Origin: Nemopilema nomurai
Lineage: Eukaryota; Cnidaria; Scyphozoa; Rhizostomeae; Rhizostomatidae
Length of the DNA stretch: 64,000 nucleotides
NCBI GenBank assembly: GCA_003864495.1
Contig: ML133411.1
Coordinates: forward strand, 1,139,237 to 1,203,236
Reading direction: 5' to 3'
Shown: piece by piece, positions 23,352 through 33,842 of the stretch
How positions within the stretch are numbered: the stretch's first letter is position 1
Layout of the letters: every line of letters begins with the position of its first letter
Notes under the pieces: generated by a model
What the model saw: the letters and a program-made list of their open reading frames with translations, nothing else
Told to the model about the DNA's origin: nothing
Database searches by the model: none
Made by a program: the position numbers and the translations under genes

Positions 23352-23549
23352 GTTTACCTTCCTGCTATTTTCAATTTTGTAACACGATATTCAATTCTAA
23401 GGAAATGACGTCATAAATACATCATAAATCTTTTTTTAGAATGCCTCCAACTCTTAAAATGTTTGCCTGTGTGAGATCTACTTATGTGCCAAATATCATG
23501 CTTTTAACACAAAATGCACAATTTTACCACATATTCATTGCACTACAAG
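23352..23549 (-). repeat. Right inverted end of the PIN-family element
   Basis: Reverse-complement partner of 4366-4560. TGACGTCA lies at 23406-23413, about 136 bp from the outer edge, versus about 156 bp on the left. The outer edge abuts the hAT coding sequence that resumes at 23550. Confidence 0.6.
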
Positions 23550-25674
23550 GTGTTTCCTTTGTGAAAGAGTCTGGATTTGTATCAGCTGGTCAAAATCTTT
23601 CAAATCTCGCTAAGCGTCACGAGAAGTCTAAGATGCACACAGTCAACTACACTGCTTACCAGCTCTTGGGTAATGTCGACGTAGTATGTGCTTTGGATGA
23701 AGCAAGGCAACGAGATGTCGTACGACACAATCACAGTGCTACACGTCTTTCAAAGATGTTCTATCATCATATTGATATTGCTGTTTTATTAGCTGCTCAG
23801 AGCCTTGCATTTCGTGCTCACGATGAATCTAAAGTATCATCAAACAGAGGAAATTTTTAGAGCTCTTGTAATTACTTGGAGCTTACAGCCACGAACTTCG
23901 TTTATTCTTAGACAAAGACCACATTACATACACATCCCATGAACCACAAAATGAGCTGATAGAATGTATTTTTAAAGAAGTTCAACAGGAGATCCAAAAA
24001 CGCATTGACAGCTCAAAATATGTCGCCGTGATGATGGATGACACAACTGACATTAGCAATGTCGAGCAATCTGCGGTATCTGTGCGGCTTGTTCATAACG
24101 GTGAAGTTGAAGAGCATATGCTGGGCATGATCGATGCTTCCAATGATCCGTCAGCCGATGCTCTTGCCAAAATTATGATGTTGACGTTGGAAAAATACAA
24201 TTTGGAGCCAGCGACAAGTAAATATAAGCTCATTGGTCAGTCGTACCATGGGGCCCCTACAATGAGCGGGCAACTTAACGGTGTCCAAAAGCAAATACAG
24301 CAACATTACCCAGCAGCCTATTATAATCACTGCATTGCTCATAGGTTATCCCTTTGCGCACCACAGTCTGCGATTCAAATCGCAAAAGTTGCCAAGTTTT
24401 TTGGCACAGCCGACAAGCTTGTTGGCTTTTTCAGAAGCAGTCCGAAGCGCACAAGACTTGTCGGGCTTAATCCTACCAAACCTGGAGATACACGGTGGCT
24501 GTCACGTGATACCGCAACAAGTGTCATTGACATCCACTACAAAACGATAGGGGCAGTCCTATATTAAATTTCAAGAAGTAGAAGCGAGAAAGCCGACACA
24601 CAAAGTACAGCCAGGGGCCTTTGCATTCAAATACAACAAGTCGAATTCGTCTTTATGCTCAAGCTTTACCGAAAGATATTTGAGCAATGCACGCCAGTCA
24701 TGACCATCATGCAGAAGCTGATGGTTGATGATTTTCAGCGTTCACTTGATTCTTTAAATCTCGACCAAGTATGGGAAGAGACAATCCAGGCTGACCCAGA
24801 TTTTCCAGTTATGCGTGAGAGAACTGGGTGTAGGGGAATAGAGAATGGAAATGATGGCTCGCAAGAAAGCTGGAAGGCTTCATTACAAACCTTTGCATTG
24901 ACCATCACAGCGAAGTTTTTGGAGCAGCTGAGCTGGCGTTTTGGAAACCTTGAAAAATTCAGATGGATGGATCTCATCCATCCAACAAAGTTCAACGAAC
25001 GAAGAAACGCGACAACTAATGAGCAAAAAGCTTTGATTGTAGAGCTGCACAAATTGTACCCATTTGCAGTTCAAGATGTGATAGCAGTTCAAAATAATCT
25101 GTCTGTCCTTTATAACAGCAGTGAGATATCACTCCTTTTGCAGAAAGTTGTCCGAGAACGGGATACAATCCATGCAGCTAAAAAGGAACGCCAAGCATGG
25201 CTGCAACAAAAAGTCGAAGAGGCTAGCAACAAAACAGTCGAAAAAAGATCTAACGTGGGTGAATCCATTGGTGCAATTGATGTAGAGGAAAGTGACGAAT
25301 TTGAATTGGAACCAAATTTGGACATAGAAATTGATTCTGTAAAAGAGGGCTCACCAAGTATTCAAGATCTCTTATCTGTTATCAAGAAGGCAACACTTGA
25401 GGAGGCTCTTCCTTAGGCAATGGCACTGCTAGAGCTTGCAGCTACAACTCCACTTACCAGTGTCCATTGCGAGAGGATTTTTAGTCGAATGAAGCGAATT
25501 GTGGCACCTTCAAGGTCAAGCATGCAACAAAAAAGAAAAGAAATGCTTGTTATTTTGCAAGTAGAGCACAAGCTTTTACGGTGGCTCACCAGACAGCCTT
25601 TTTTTAAAGACAATGTTGTTGCTAGATGTAAATCGTTCAACCGACGTAGATTCGAAAGATTTTCAAAAAAATAA
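23550..25674 (+). pseudogene. hAT transposase, main part
   Basis: Begins with the second half of the TTF finger (L-A-K-R-H-E-K-S-K-M-H). The core has V-M-M-D-D-T-T-D-I (about 24028), C-I-A-H-R-L-S-L (about 24335) and, at the end, L-L-E-L-A-A-T-T-P-L-T-S-V-H-C-E-R-I-F-S, the hAT dimerisation motif. Lesions: a frameshift near 23860, a TAA at 24565-24567 and a TAG at 25414-25416 with the same frame on both sides. The enzyme would cut and paste DNA with 8-bp TSDs, which agrees with the flanks. This copy cannot be active. Confidence 0.85.
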
Positions 25675-25990
25675 AAAGGAAGCTTATTATTTAGCATTTA
25701 AAATATTATATGAAATATTATAGCCTGTATTTTAAGTAGTTTATCCTTTCATAGACATGAGGTAGAAATCATTTTCTCATCGGGGTAATTTCTCAATTTG
25801 TACGCTGTTTCAAAATCAATTTTTGTATAGACCAAATTAAAAGAGTGCTTCCCATGACTTAAACTCATAAAAAACCTTTTTTCAGGGGTAGGACCTCAAT
25901 GAGTCTATACCTCCCCCCCCTTCTAGCTAGATTGGTTTTTGAGCTGTTCAAAATTTCGGAGAACTAATACCAAAAAAATTTGGCTCCCAG
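25675..25990. other. hAT 3-prime non-coding end
   Basis: No gene. Includes a C-rich run (about 25912-25920) and leads to the right hAT terminus at 25991-25999. Confidence 0.5.
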
Positions 25991-26062
25991 CCGCCCCTGG
26001 ATATGATATAAATATACATTAAGTATATCTATATTTATAGTGTATTAATATATTGACATATT

Positions 26063-27474
26063 TCATATTCTATCTTTAAACAAGTTAGGAATATAATGAT
26101 TTAAGTAAAAACTTTCAACGTCTTCTTTTATCTGCACCCAAAAATCATTGTTAAATGCAAGTTTCTGTGTAAAATGGCCATACGATGTCCACACAAAGAA
26201 ATGACAACTCTTTGTCTTTGTTGCAGCCATTTGAATTTGGCATTGTGTGTAGTATCTGTGCGCTTCATTTATTAGCAGACTATCATCAACTTGTTTCAAA
26301 TATGGCAGTTTTACCTTGGGATCATAAGGCGTGGTGCGACGGATTGAAAAAGGGCATTTCACCTCTATACATGTCCTCCCACAGCAATCACATGAAACAA
26401 TAGAGTCAGGGCTCCCACCAACAAATGGCATGTCTTCACATAAGAACAACCCACATGATGTTACTTTCACATTCTTATGGTGCTTTTCAAACTCTTCCTT
26501 AAAGGATTCTATTGCAACTGGTTCCATTGCTCTTCCATACTTTAGAGATGTCAGTTGGTCAACCATATCTGTGGCCCCAGCAATTTTGGAATATATATTT
26601 ATCAATGAGTCTCTCTTAGAATCCCCCTTTCTCAAAGTGGCCATACAAGTTTTGACATCATGTCCCTTAGATCCAGTGATAACATGCTTTCGAAAGGAAT
26701 GCCAATGTTGGTTATCTACCTGTCCTCTGGTTAACATCTCTATTGTGCTTATGTCTTCCATTTTAACCTCTTTTATATGGTTCAGGAAATCAACTCTATT
26801 GGCAGATCGCAAAAAATGTTCTTCGAATGGAATAACCTTTTAATTTTGCACATCTGTTGCTGGTAATCCTTTCTTTGGCAGTGCTGTGAACAAAATACAT
26901 TCAGACCTTTTACAGACTGTCTCAAGGGATTTTGCCATGTCCTGCAGATTAAGCTTATATTCAACATGCTCCAAAGGGTCAAAATTCTTCTTGGGAGAGC
27001 AGTTCAATTCAACTTTCTTTTTAACTATTCCTCCTAAAGTGGTCCTCTTTAACTTTAAATCCTTTATCTTTACTGGCTTCACAACTTTGTTGTTGGGTGA
27101 CCATTGGCAGGGCCTTGAAGTGCAAGAAGGATTATTAAGTCCCATTCTGCTCACAGCCTCAATCCTAAAAAGAGCTGCTACAACATGATTGCATGTCTGA
27201 GACAGTCAAGCCATGCATGAGCAGTGTGATGAGACAATGTTTCCATTACATTTCCCTAAACAGATCCATAGTTTATGTGGGGTATCATTGATTCCCTGTG
27301 ATGGTCTGCAATTTCCCTTGAGAAAACAGAACTCACTATCATCAGCAATGGGATGAAAAAGTAATGGTGATAGCCAACTCTGCGAATAGTAACTGTAGCC
27401 CTTTGACTGTTTATAATCAGAGAGATCATTACTGGAGAGTTCATTTGGATGAAATGACAGAAAGTTATAAATAT
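26063..27474 (-). pseudogene. SAP-SWIM-YqaJ gene, C-terminal part (SWIM finger and YqaJ nuclease)
   Basis: Minus-strand frame continuing from 33538 after removal of the BEL element. Order: a conserved N-F-L-S-F-H-P-N-E-L region, a SWIM finger (H-C-S-C ... T-C-N-H, about 27235-27180), then a YqaJ-type exonuclease domain (G-x-A-M-E-P-V-A near 26535, G-G-S-P-D at 26420, I-E-V-K-C-P at about 26365, Y-Y-x-Q-C-Q-I-Q-M at about 26240). The frame is unbroken except for TGA at 27206-27208, inside the SWIM finger, and TAA at 26840-26842. YqaJ proteins with this layout are multi-copy in animals and occur in ISL2EU-type (Harbinger-related) transposons. Probably dead. Confidence 0.8.
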
Positions 27475-27809
27475 TGTGGTGAATTTTGTTGATTCCCACA
27501 ATATTTTCCGGGAAGTGTTGTTAACTAAATTGAACGACGGTAAGCCTAGCCAACGTCCCAAAGATAAACACACAAGCCGATGAAGGTAAAGCCAGCAAAT
27601 AATAATTCGATAAATGAAGCCAACAGAAACAGGTGATAATAAGCAGGTAAATAACAGCAATAAGTAAATTACTGTCTCTAATCACGTCTCTCGAAGTACT
27701 TACAAATCACGTCTCAGCGTTTGTTCTTCCGTCCTCTCCCTCACATTTTTTCGTAACAGAACAACAACAACCAAGCTACTACGCAGCGTCCAAACTGAAG
27801 TTCCCCACA
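27475..27809 (-). repeat. 3-prime LTR of the BEL element
   Basis: 335 bp starting TGTGGTGAATTTTG and ending TTCCCCACA on the plus strand. It matches 33200-33537 throughout except for an indel patch at about 27728-27742. Confidence 0.95.
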
Positions 27810-27826
27810 CACTCCCCCTATTTGAC
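27810..27826 (-). promoter_or_regulatory. Polypurine tract of the BEL element
   Basis: On the minus strand AAATAGGGGGAGTG lies immediately before the 3-prime LTR, the place where plus-strand DNA synthesis is primed. Confidence 0.65.
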
Positions 27827-27849
27827 CCCAAGGGGCGTCAAATATAAAG

Positions 27850-30800
27850 TCAAAGTTCTTCATTAAGTTCATAATTATTAATCTCGTGAATGTTTTTGAT
27901 TGCATCCTCCGCTGCGCGTCTTTTTGGTCGAAATTCTTTGGCATTAGCATCGAGATTGGATTCTGAGCTGTCAGCAGCGTCGCAACTGAGTTCCAACGGA
28001 TACAAGAATTGTACTGGTCTTTCAAACTCGCCTTTACCGGTGATAACCTTGACCACTTTCACTACTCCATCTCTACCTTGAAGCATTTCGGCTACTCTAC
28101 CGATTTTCCATCGCGCACGATTTTTTCGTCTCCCTTGATCACCACGATATCACCTCTTTTGACGTCTGCTTGTTTGTTGGAGTGTTTAAGGTTGTGTCTC
28201 TCACGAAGTGCCCTGGCATACTCAGATTGCCACCTTTTCCTCAACGTCTCTTTGCAGCGCAACAAGTACTTTGCTCTATTCCTAAGGTCCTTTGATTCTA
28301 ATGAAGACGGTTCTTCCTCGGGAACATAGATTGATTTACCATGTGTCATAACGTTTGGCGTGAGTAACGGTAAATCGATATCGTCTTCACAATAAGCTAG
28401 GGGACGATTGTTCACCACTAGCTGAATGTCGATCAAAGCGTCCTCCATTTCTCTAAGGGTAACTTTGGCAGCTCCCATGGTTTTGTACAAAGCGCTCTTG
28501 ACGATACTGATCATTCGTTCGAACATGCCTCCCCACCAACTAGCTCGGCTAGGATTAAACTGCCATTTCATGTCGTGTTCAGCTAAGTAATCCTGTAATC
28601 TTTCATCCTTACGAATTCTCTTGATCCACTTCGCAGCGGCAATGAAGGTCTTTCCGTTGTCTGAAATTACCTTTGTGTGCCTTCCTCTCGCAACAATAAA
28701 CCTTTTGAAACTTCTCAGGAAGTCTTCTGTTGTCATACTTGGCAAGAACTCCAAATGTACTGCCCGTGCCAGCTACATGTGTACAGTATGATGTACCCTT
28801 TCCGCTCAGTTTTCCCTTTTCCTCGGTATATGATGGGGCCAGCAAAATCAACCCCGGTCACCTCAAATGGTGTTGTTCCTTGTGTCCTTTCCTTTGAAGA
28901 TTTCCCTGAGGAGGGATAGGGAATGAATTGGTATGAAACCGCTTGCATCCATGGCATTTCTTTATGATTTCTTCACCACACTTCTTAGCTTTGGAATCCA
29001 AAACCTATCTCTCACATTTGCCATTGTTAGCCCTACTCCCCCATGTAGAGTCTGTAGATGAGCTTGTTCTACCATTTGTCGCTGATGACGTTTCTAAATG
29101 GTAGATAGATGGGATAATCTCCTTGGGTTCTGCCTTTACAGATTAGGACGCCTTCGCCGTTCTCTTGTAAATTAAGTCTTTCGCAATCTCTCATAAAACT
29201 CTCAGTGTCTTTAACATCACTTTGTGCTCTCTTTATCAGGAATGCCTTTACCTCAATTGTCTCATCTGTAGTGAGTGGACCTCGGCACGACCTCTTTCCT
29301 CTACTATTCTTGATGAATCTCTGCATCCAAGAGAGAATCCTGACAACTTTCCAGAATGGCTTTCTTTCAATCAGTGCATCAATCTCATCATTCGCCCTTG
29401 TAACGTTTACTTGCATAATTTCTTTCATTAACTTCTTCTCACTTTCCGACTCCTCTGAGGCCTTGATTTGAATGATCGGTGGCCAGTTCTCTGATTCGCA
29501 CAACCAAGAAGGGCCTTTCTTCCACATCTCATTTCCTTGCAACTTAGCAGTTCCTCTACTTCCAATATCAGCAGGGTTATCTCCTGTAGGAACGTGTCTC
29601 CAGCTGTGTTCTTTCTCTTTTATCTTTCCCATCCTGTTCGTAACAAACTGCTTGTAGGCTCCCATTCCTAATATCCAATGTAGACAGACTGTTGAATCCG
29701 TCCATGCTTGTCTCAACACGATGTTCAAGGATTCTAAAGCTTTGGCAGCATTTGACAACAAGTTGCTCAACATGTGACAACCAACAAGTTCCAATCTTGG
29801 GATGGTTAGGTCTCTTTGCTCAACCTTGACTTTGCGACTAGAATTTGCTGGTTCACATAACTTCCTTGTCTGACTACTGCATAGACTACCGCAGAACATC
29901 CTTGTGCACTTGCGTCTGCAAACCCGTGGATTTCAACACCGGTTATTTCACTCTTTCTGAGAGCAATAGATCTTGTAATCTTGAACTCCTTTGGAAGATT
30001 TTTAGTCCAATTCTTCCAGCGTTTCTGTAAATCATCTGGCAGTGTTTCGTCCCAGGAGATCTTCCTTTCACATATATCTCTGAAAATCATCTTTGCTTTT
30101 AGAAGAATGGGTGAGACTAACCCCAATGGGTCATAAACCTTCGCGATGGTGCGCAAAACCACTCTCTTTGTACACAGTTCTTCGTGTGGTGGAAATGTAA
30201 CAGCTATTGGTGTCCTCATCTTTGTTCCATTCAATCCCTAACAGTTTCACTTCAGATTGTTTTGTACCCAAACTTTCCTTTGCAAAGCTGGTTTCATCTT
30301 CTTTACCGATTCTTTCCTCTAGCTCTTTCACGTTCGAATGCCACTTATGTAATGTGAAACGTCCATCCTTGAATATTTCGATGGTGTCATCTTTCAACTG
30401 CTTCGTCTCTTTCACTGATGTGGCTCCTAAACTTATGTCATCGACATAGATTCCTTGTCTAAGCTCTCTCACACAATCTGGATACATTGCTTCAAACTTT
30501 GTGAAATGCTGTTCTAAGGTACCTCCCAACAGAAATGGACTTGCACTCAATCCGAATAAGACTCTTGTGAATCTGTAAATCACAGGTTTCTTGCTTTTAG
30601 ATTGTCAATCCAAATGAATCTCAGTGCATCACGTTCAGCTTCTCGGATTTGTATCTGTAAAAATGCTTGTTTCACATCCCCTGCAAGCAATACTGGCTTG
30701 AATCTTAGTCTCATCAAAATTCCATTATCTTTCTTTGAAGCGGTGGACCCGTTTCTAGGCAGTCGTTTAGTGATGGTGATGAACTGTCAGCTTTTGCAGA

Positions 30801-31075
30801 AGCATCATACACTATACGAAGCTTTGTTGTCTCTGCCTTCTCTCTCAAAACCGCTTTATGTGGTATGTAATGTTCTTTATTACTCTTTGGTACATCTGGT
30901 GTTTTCTCTACAATTCCTTCGACCAATTGGTTTTGAATAATCATCATCTTTAAGCATCTCTGGTTCGGATTCTAGCTTCCTCAGAAGACTGTTAAATCTT
31001 CCCTTTGCAACCGTGTAATTTGTAGGCAGTGTTGGGTGTCCAGCCTTCCACGGAAGAGATGTCCGATACATCCCG
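27850..31075 (-). pseudogene. BEL pol region (RT, RNase H, integrase), multiply frameshifted
   Basis: Pieces in different minus frames carry, in order: the start of RT (about 31071-30714), the RT active site Y-V-D-D (about 30445), RNase H-like sequence (29899-29069), and integrase core blocks (D-N-G-K-T-F at about 28665, then S-R-A-S-W-W-G-G near 28540) followed by an integrase C-terminal part. At least six frame changes separate them (near 31075, 30930, 30590, 30230, 28900, 28760 and 28090). Most shifts are in the same direction. I give no restored reading. The copy cannot make an intact pol from this sequence as it stands. Confidence 0.85.
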
Positions 31076-33106
31076 TCAACCCCGTGTTAACTGTTCTTTA
31101 AACTCTTCGTAAACTGTCTCTTGATCTCCCTCAGGTTTATCTTCTAGCCCCAACACGTCAAGATTACATAACTGCATATAATCTTCTGTTGAACTCCTTG
31201 TTAGCATAAGAGCTGATGACAGGTTCCCCTGGCCAGGTGACATGATAACCCAGCCTAACTTTGTCTTCTCTGCCACTGGTTCGCCCAAATTCCCTATCCT
31301 TGCAGCTGTAGATGTTTTGATTAAGGCAAAGTCATTTGCTCCCAAGATTGCATGAATTGGTAATAGCTCTTTCTCATCTGTGTCTGTCATCTTTATTCCA
31401 TGAAGATGCTGATTTTCCTTTATCACCCTAGGATAATAAGGATTTGGCAGAGTCAGTAGTACTTCTTTGTCCACTCCATTCACCTCAGCTCTGATGTTAA
31501 ATTTCCCATCGATATCGCTCAATTTAACATCGTAGACATCAATCTTCTTGGTAGTTTTTTGCAACATCATCTCAATTGACTTGTATTCTGACCTCACTGG
31601 CTGCTTGTTCATCAATTTGATCAGTTTAGCAGAAACATATGAACTGCTTGATCCAGTGTCCAACAGGTCTCTACATTTAATTCCCTCAACTTGGAGGATG
31701 ACAACAGGATGGATGACACTTCTTTGGTTTGCTGCAGTTAATAATGGAGCACTTTGACCTTTCTCACATATTGAAGTATGGTGTCTCTTCTGGCACAACT
31801 GGCAGCTCATCTTACTTTTACATTCATTTGCACGATGTTTCTCTCCAATGCAGTTGAAGCAAAGCCTTTTATTACTTATGATTCTCCTTCGTTCCTCCAC
31901 AGACCTCACAATGGTACAGTCTGAAGCTTTATGGTCAGGGTTTTCACAGTAAATGCATTGCTTCATCTTTGGTTTCTCTTTCACAACAAAGCTTTTCTCT
32001 TGCCTGCTTTGATCTCGTGTGAAACTTCTACTTTGCTTATCTCCAATCTGCAAAGGGTTTCTATCAATCCATTCCCTAAGAGCTGATACCAGCTGCTGAA
32101 AATCCCATTCTTTCCATTTTGGGTCAGTTCTTGTCAAATCTGCCCTTATACCATCCAATTTATCAAGTGTCATCCGCACATTCCCCTTCACTTCATGTAG
32201 CTTCCCTAGAGTTTCTAGTGCTTGCACGTTGCATAGAAGTTGATCGTAAAAGTCATGAACCTTTAATCTGTTTGTTCCAGAAATAAAGGGTAGTGTCATT
32301 ATCTGCTGTATGTGTGCATTAATCACCTCTGATGTATCTCCATACCTTTGAATAAGAATTTCCTTAGCCCTCTCATAGCCTTCACTATTGGGAGGCAGCT
32401 TCTCAATAATTGCCCTCACCTTTGGCATGACAAACTCTTTGAGGTATGAAAATTTTGCTTCAGCTTTCATGGAACTTTGATCAATTTGTGTTTCAAATAT
32501 ACCCCAAAATCTCACCCAGTCAAGGTGGGTGCCTTGAAACTTTGAGATGTGTAAATCTGGCAATTTTGAATTAACTCTAGACTTCTCGGCCAGTAGTAAC
32601 TTTTTCTCTTCCAACTCTAAGACAAACTTTTCTTTCCTCACTTGTTTTTCTCTTTCAGCTTCCTGCTCTTCCTTTATCTGCCTTATTCTTATTTCCGTGT
32701 CATATTCTATTTTCTGCTTTCTGTCCTTTTCTACTCTCCTGTTCTCTTCTTCTGTTATTCTCAGATTCAATCCCTCAATGGCATCTTCAAACGGTTTCAA
32801 ACCCACCTCCGTTTCCATTGTCCAGTTGTCAATCAGCTCTTCGCTCTCTTCTTGATCTAAATATAGCTCTTGAATATCACGAATTAAAGCATAAACTTCT
32901 TCTAGTTTTGTTTTTAAATGCGAACATTGACGTTGCATTTTGTCTAATTTCCCGGCATTTATTATCTCGTCTGATGTTTTATTAAAATAGTTAAGTTTGC
33001 GCGTCAACGATTGTAGCAAACTTTGCTTTCTCTCAAGTTCCGCTTTTGTCTCGTCGACCCCCGCTGGCAATGCCTTGTTATGATCTTTCTTCCCTTTTGA
33101 CGCCAT
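31076..33106 (-). CDS. BEL gag-protease ORF
   Basis: The likely start is the ATG at 33106-33104, just past the leader; the frame can be extended into the LTR but that part is not expected to be protein. Domains: a Lys-rich start, a long coiled-coil (about 32860-32570), the gag capsid-like region, two or three zinc knuckles (C-x2-C-x4-H-x4-C near 31940 and C-F-N-C near 31865, C-Q-L-C near 31800) and an aspartic protease with D-T-G-S-S-S-S (about 31655). The frame ends with TGA at 31076-31078, where pol then continues in another frame. About 675 residues. Gag packages the RNA and the protease matures the products. Open and apparently intact. Confidence 0.85.
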   Translation of the reverse strand: MASKGKKDHNKALPAGVDETKAELERKQSLLQSLTRKLNYFNKTSDEIINAGKLDKMQRQCSHLKTKLEEVYALIRDIQELYLDQEESEELIDNWTMETEVGLKPFEDAIEGLNLRITEEENRRVEKDRKQKIEYDTEIRIRQIKEEQEAEREKQVRKEKFVLELEEKKLLLAEKSRVNSKLPDLHISKFQGTHLDWVRFWGIFETQIDQSSMKAEAKFSYLKEFVMPKVRAIIEKLPPNSEGYERAKEILIQRYGDTSEVINAHIQQIMTLPFISGTNRLKVHDFYDQLLCNVQALETLGKLHEVKGNVRMTLDKLDGIRADLTRTDPKWKEWDFQQLVSALREWIDRNPLQIGDKQSRSFTRDQSRQEKSFVVKEKPKMKQCIYCENPDHKASDCTIVRSVEERRRIISNKRLCFNCIGEKHRANECKSKMSCQLCQKRHHTSICEKGQSAPLLTAANQRSVIHPVVILQVEGIKCRDLLDTGSSSSYVSAKLIKLMNKQPVRSEYKSIEMMLQKTTKKIDVYDVKLSDIDGKFNIRAEVNGVDKEVLLTLPNPYYPRVIKENQHLHGIKMTDTDEKELLPIHAILGANDFALIKTSTAARIGNLGEPVAEKTKLGWVIMSPGQGNLSSALMLTRSSTEDYMQLCNLDVLGLEDKPEGDQETVYEEFKEQLTRG

Positions 33107-33179
33107 TCTTGAGAAATACGTCTCGCTAGCTTGGTGTATTTTCTTGCCAAGTTCACATAAACGATAAGATTCTATTGTC

Positions 33180-33197
33180 TCCCATCTGGGGTGCCAC
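33180..33197 (-). promoter_or_regulatory. Primer binding site of the BEL element
   Basis: On the minus strand TGGCACCCCAGATGGGAG begins three bases after the 5-prime LTR, complementary to a tRNA 3-prime end of the form ...TGCCA. I did not identify the tRNA. Confidence 0.55.
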
Positions 33198-33199
33198 TT

Positions 33200-33537
33200 T
33201 GTGGTGAATTTTGTTGATTCCCACAATATTTTCCGGGAAGTGTTGTTAACTAAATTGAACGACGGTAAGCCTAGCCAACGTCCCAAAGATAAACACACAA
33301 GCCGATGAAGGTAAAGCCAGCAAATAATAATTCGATAAATGAAGCCAACAGAAACAGGTGATAATAAGCAGGTAAATAACAGCAATAAGTAAATTACTGT
33401 CTCTAATCACGTCTCTCGAAGTACTTACAAATCACGTCTCAGCGTTTGTTCTTCCCGTCTCTCTCCCCTCACATTTTTTCGTAACAGAACAACAACAACC
33501 AAGCTACTACGCAGCGTCCAAACTGAAGTTCCCCACA
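33200..33537 (-). repeat. 5-prime LTR of the BEL element
   Basis: 338 bp. The same sequence as 27475-27809 apart from a short C/T-rich patch at 33453-33470. Confidence 0.95.
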
Positions 33538-33842
33538 ATATCCGGATAGAGAGTAACAGGCCAAAACACTGTTCCGTACTCTTCATCCAGCCAGCCATTT
33601 GCAATGCCAAAAGGATCAGGCAATGTCGTACGTCCGACATCAAGCTTCTTCTTGTAATCTGTCACAATCTCACGCTCAACCTCTTCAGCCGTCTTTATCA
33701 CAGGAACGTCGTTTTCGATAGCAACAAATACTCTCGCAACTAATTCCTCTTTTCTACCAGTTGTCTTTAGTCCTCGAAGTCGTAAGAAACTCTTCAACTT
33801 GTCAACTTTCATCCCAGACAATTTCGCTAAGTCGACATCCAT
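33538..33842 (-). pseudogene. SAP-SWIM-YqaJ gene, N-terminal SAP part
   Basis: Starts at the ATG at 33842-33840. Residues about 8-45 form a SAP motif (L-S-G-M-K-V-D-K-L-K-S-F-L then G-L-K-x-T-G-R-K-E-E-L), a helix-extended-helix DNA-binding unit. The frame runs to L-Y-P-D-I, where the BEL element interrupts it. The rest of the gene resumes at 27474 in frame. Together with the SWIM and YqaJ parts this would be a DNA-binding exonuclease-like protein, probably transposon-encoded. The gene is split and carries two later stops, so it is a pseudogene here. Confidence 0.75.

Larger units (their letters stand above)
4366..23549 (+). mobile_element. PIN-nuclease element of unnamed family, inserted in the hAT
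   Basis: Imperfect inverted ends of about 190 bp (4366-4560 and 23352-23549) bracket a TATA promoter and one large plus-strand gene (5835-7044 joined to 19885-23178). Matching blocks between the ends, in the same order, include TGTAG/TGCAAT, TTGTGTTAAAAG, TTTTAAGAGTTGGAGGCA, TGACGTCAT and GGTAAACA. Because the whole unit sits inside a hAT whose two halves are recognisable, it must have moved or been inserted as a block. The TSD is not resolved and the outer edges are good to about 10 bp. The encoded protein matches no transposase class I know. Removing the later MULE (7045-19875) leaves an element of about 6.4 kb. Confidence 0.6.
2603..25999 (+). mobile_element. hAT transposon, host of the nested insertions
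   Basis: The ends are the inverted 9-mers CAGGGGCGG (2603-2611) and CCGCCCCTG (25991-25999). They are flanked by an identical 8-bp target duplication, GATATGAT, at 2595-2602 and 26000-26007. The left part encodes the start of a TTF-type zinc finger and the right part its continuation, the transposase core and the hAT dimerisation region. About 19 kb of later insertions separate the two halves. An 8-bp TSD and a short CAGGGG-type end are classic hAT traits. The copy is inactive, with frameshifts and stops in the transposase. Confidence 0.9.
27475..33537 (-). mobile_element. BEL/Pao LTR retrotransposon inserted in the YqaJ gene
   Basis: Two LTRs (27475-27809 and 33200-33537, TG..CA ends) enclose gag-pro and pol on the minus strand. 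A 4-bp ATAT duplication flanks it, and removing the element plus one ATAT rejoins the YqaJ gene in frame. Gag has zinc knuckles, and the protease, RT, RNase H and integrase order is that of BEL/Pao. The LTRs differ only in a short C/T-rich patch, so insertion is recent, yet pol is broken by several shifts. Confidence 0.92.

Noticed and set aside
3348..23552. AAGGTG present at 3348-3353 and 23547-23552 as a 6-bp TSD of a larger insertion
   Set aside because: The inverted ends align from 4366, not from 3354, and a hAT hairpin repeat lies at 3668; AAG|GTG also fits splice-site consensus. It stays possible but unsupported.
32547..32860. Plus-strand Ser/Phe-rich ORFs
   Set aside because: They are antisense shadows of the BEL gag coiled coil.
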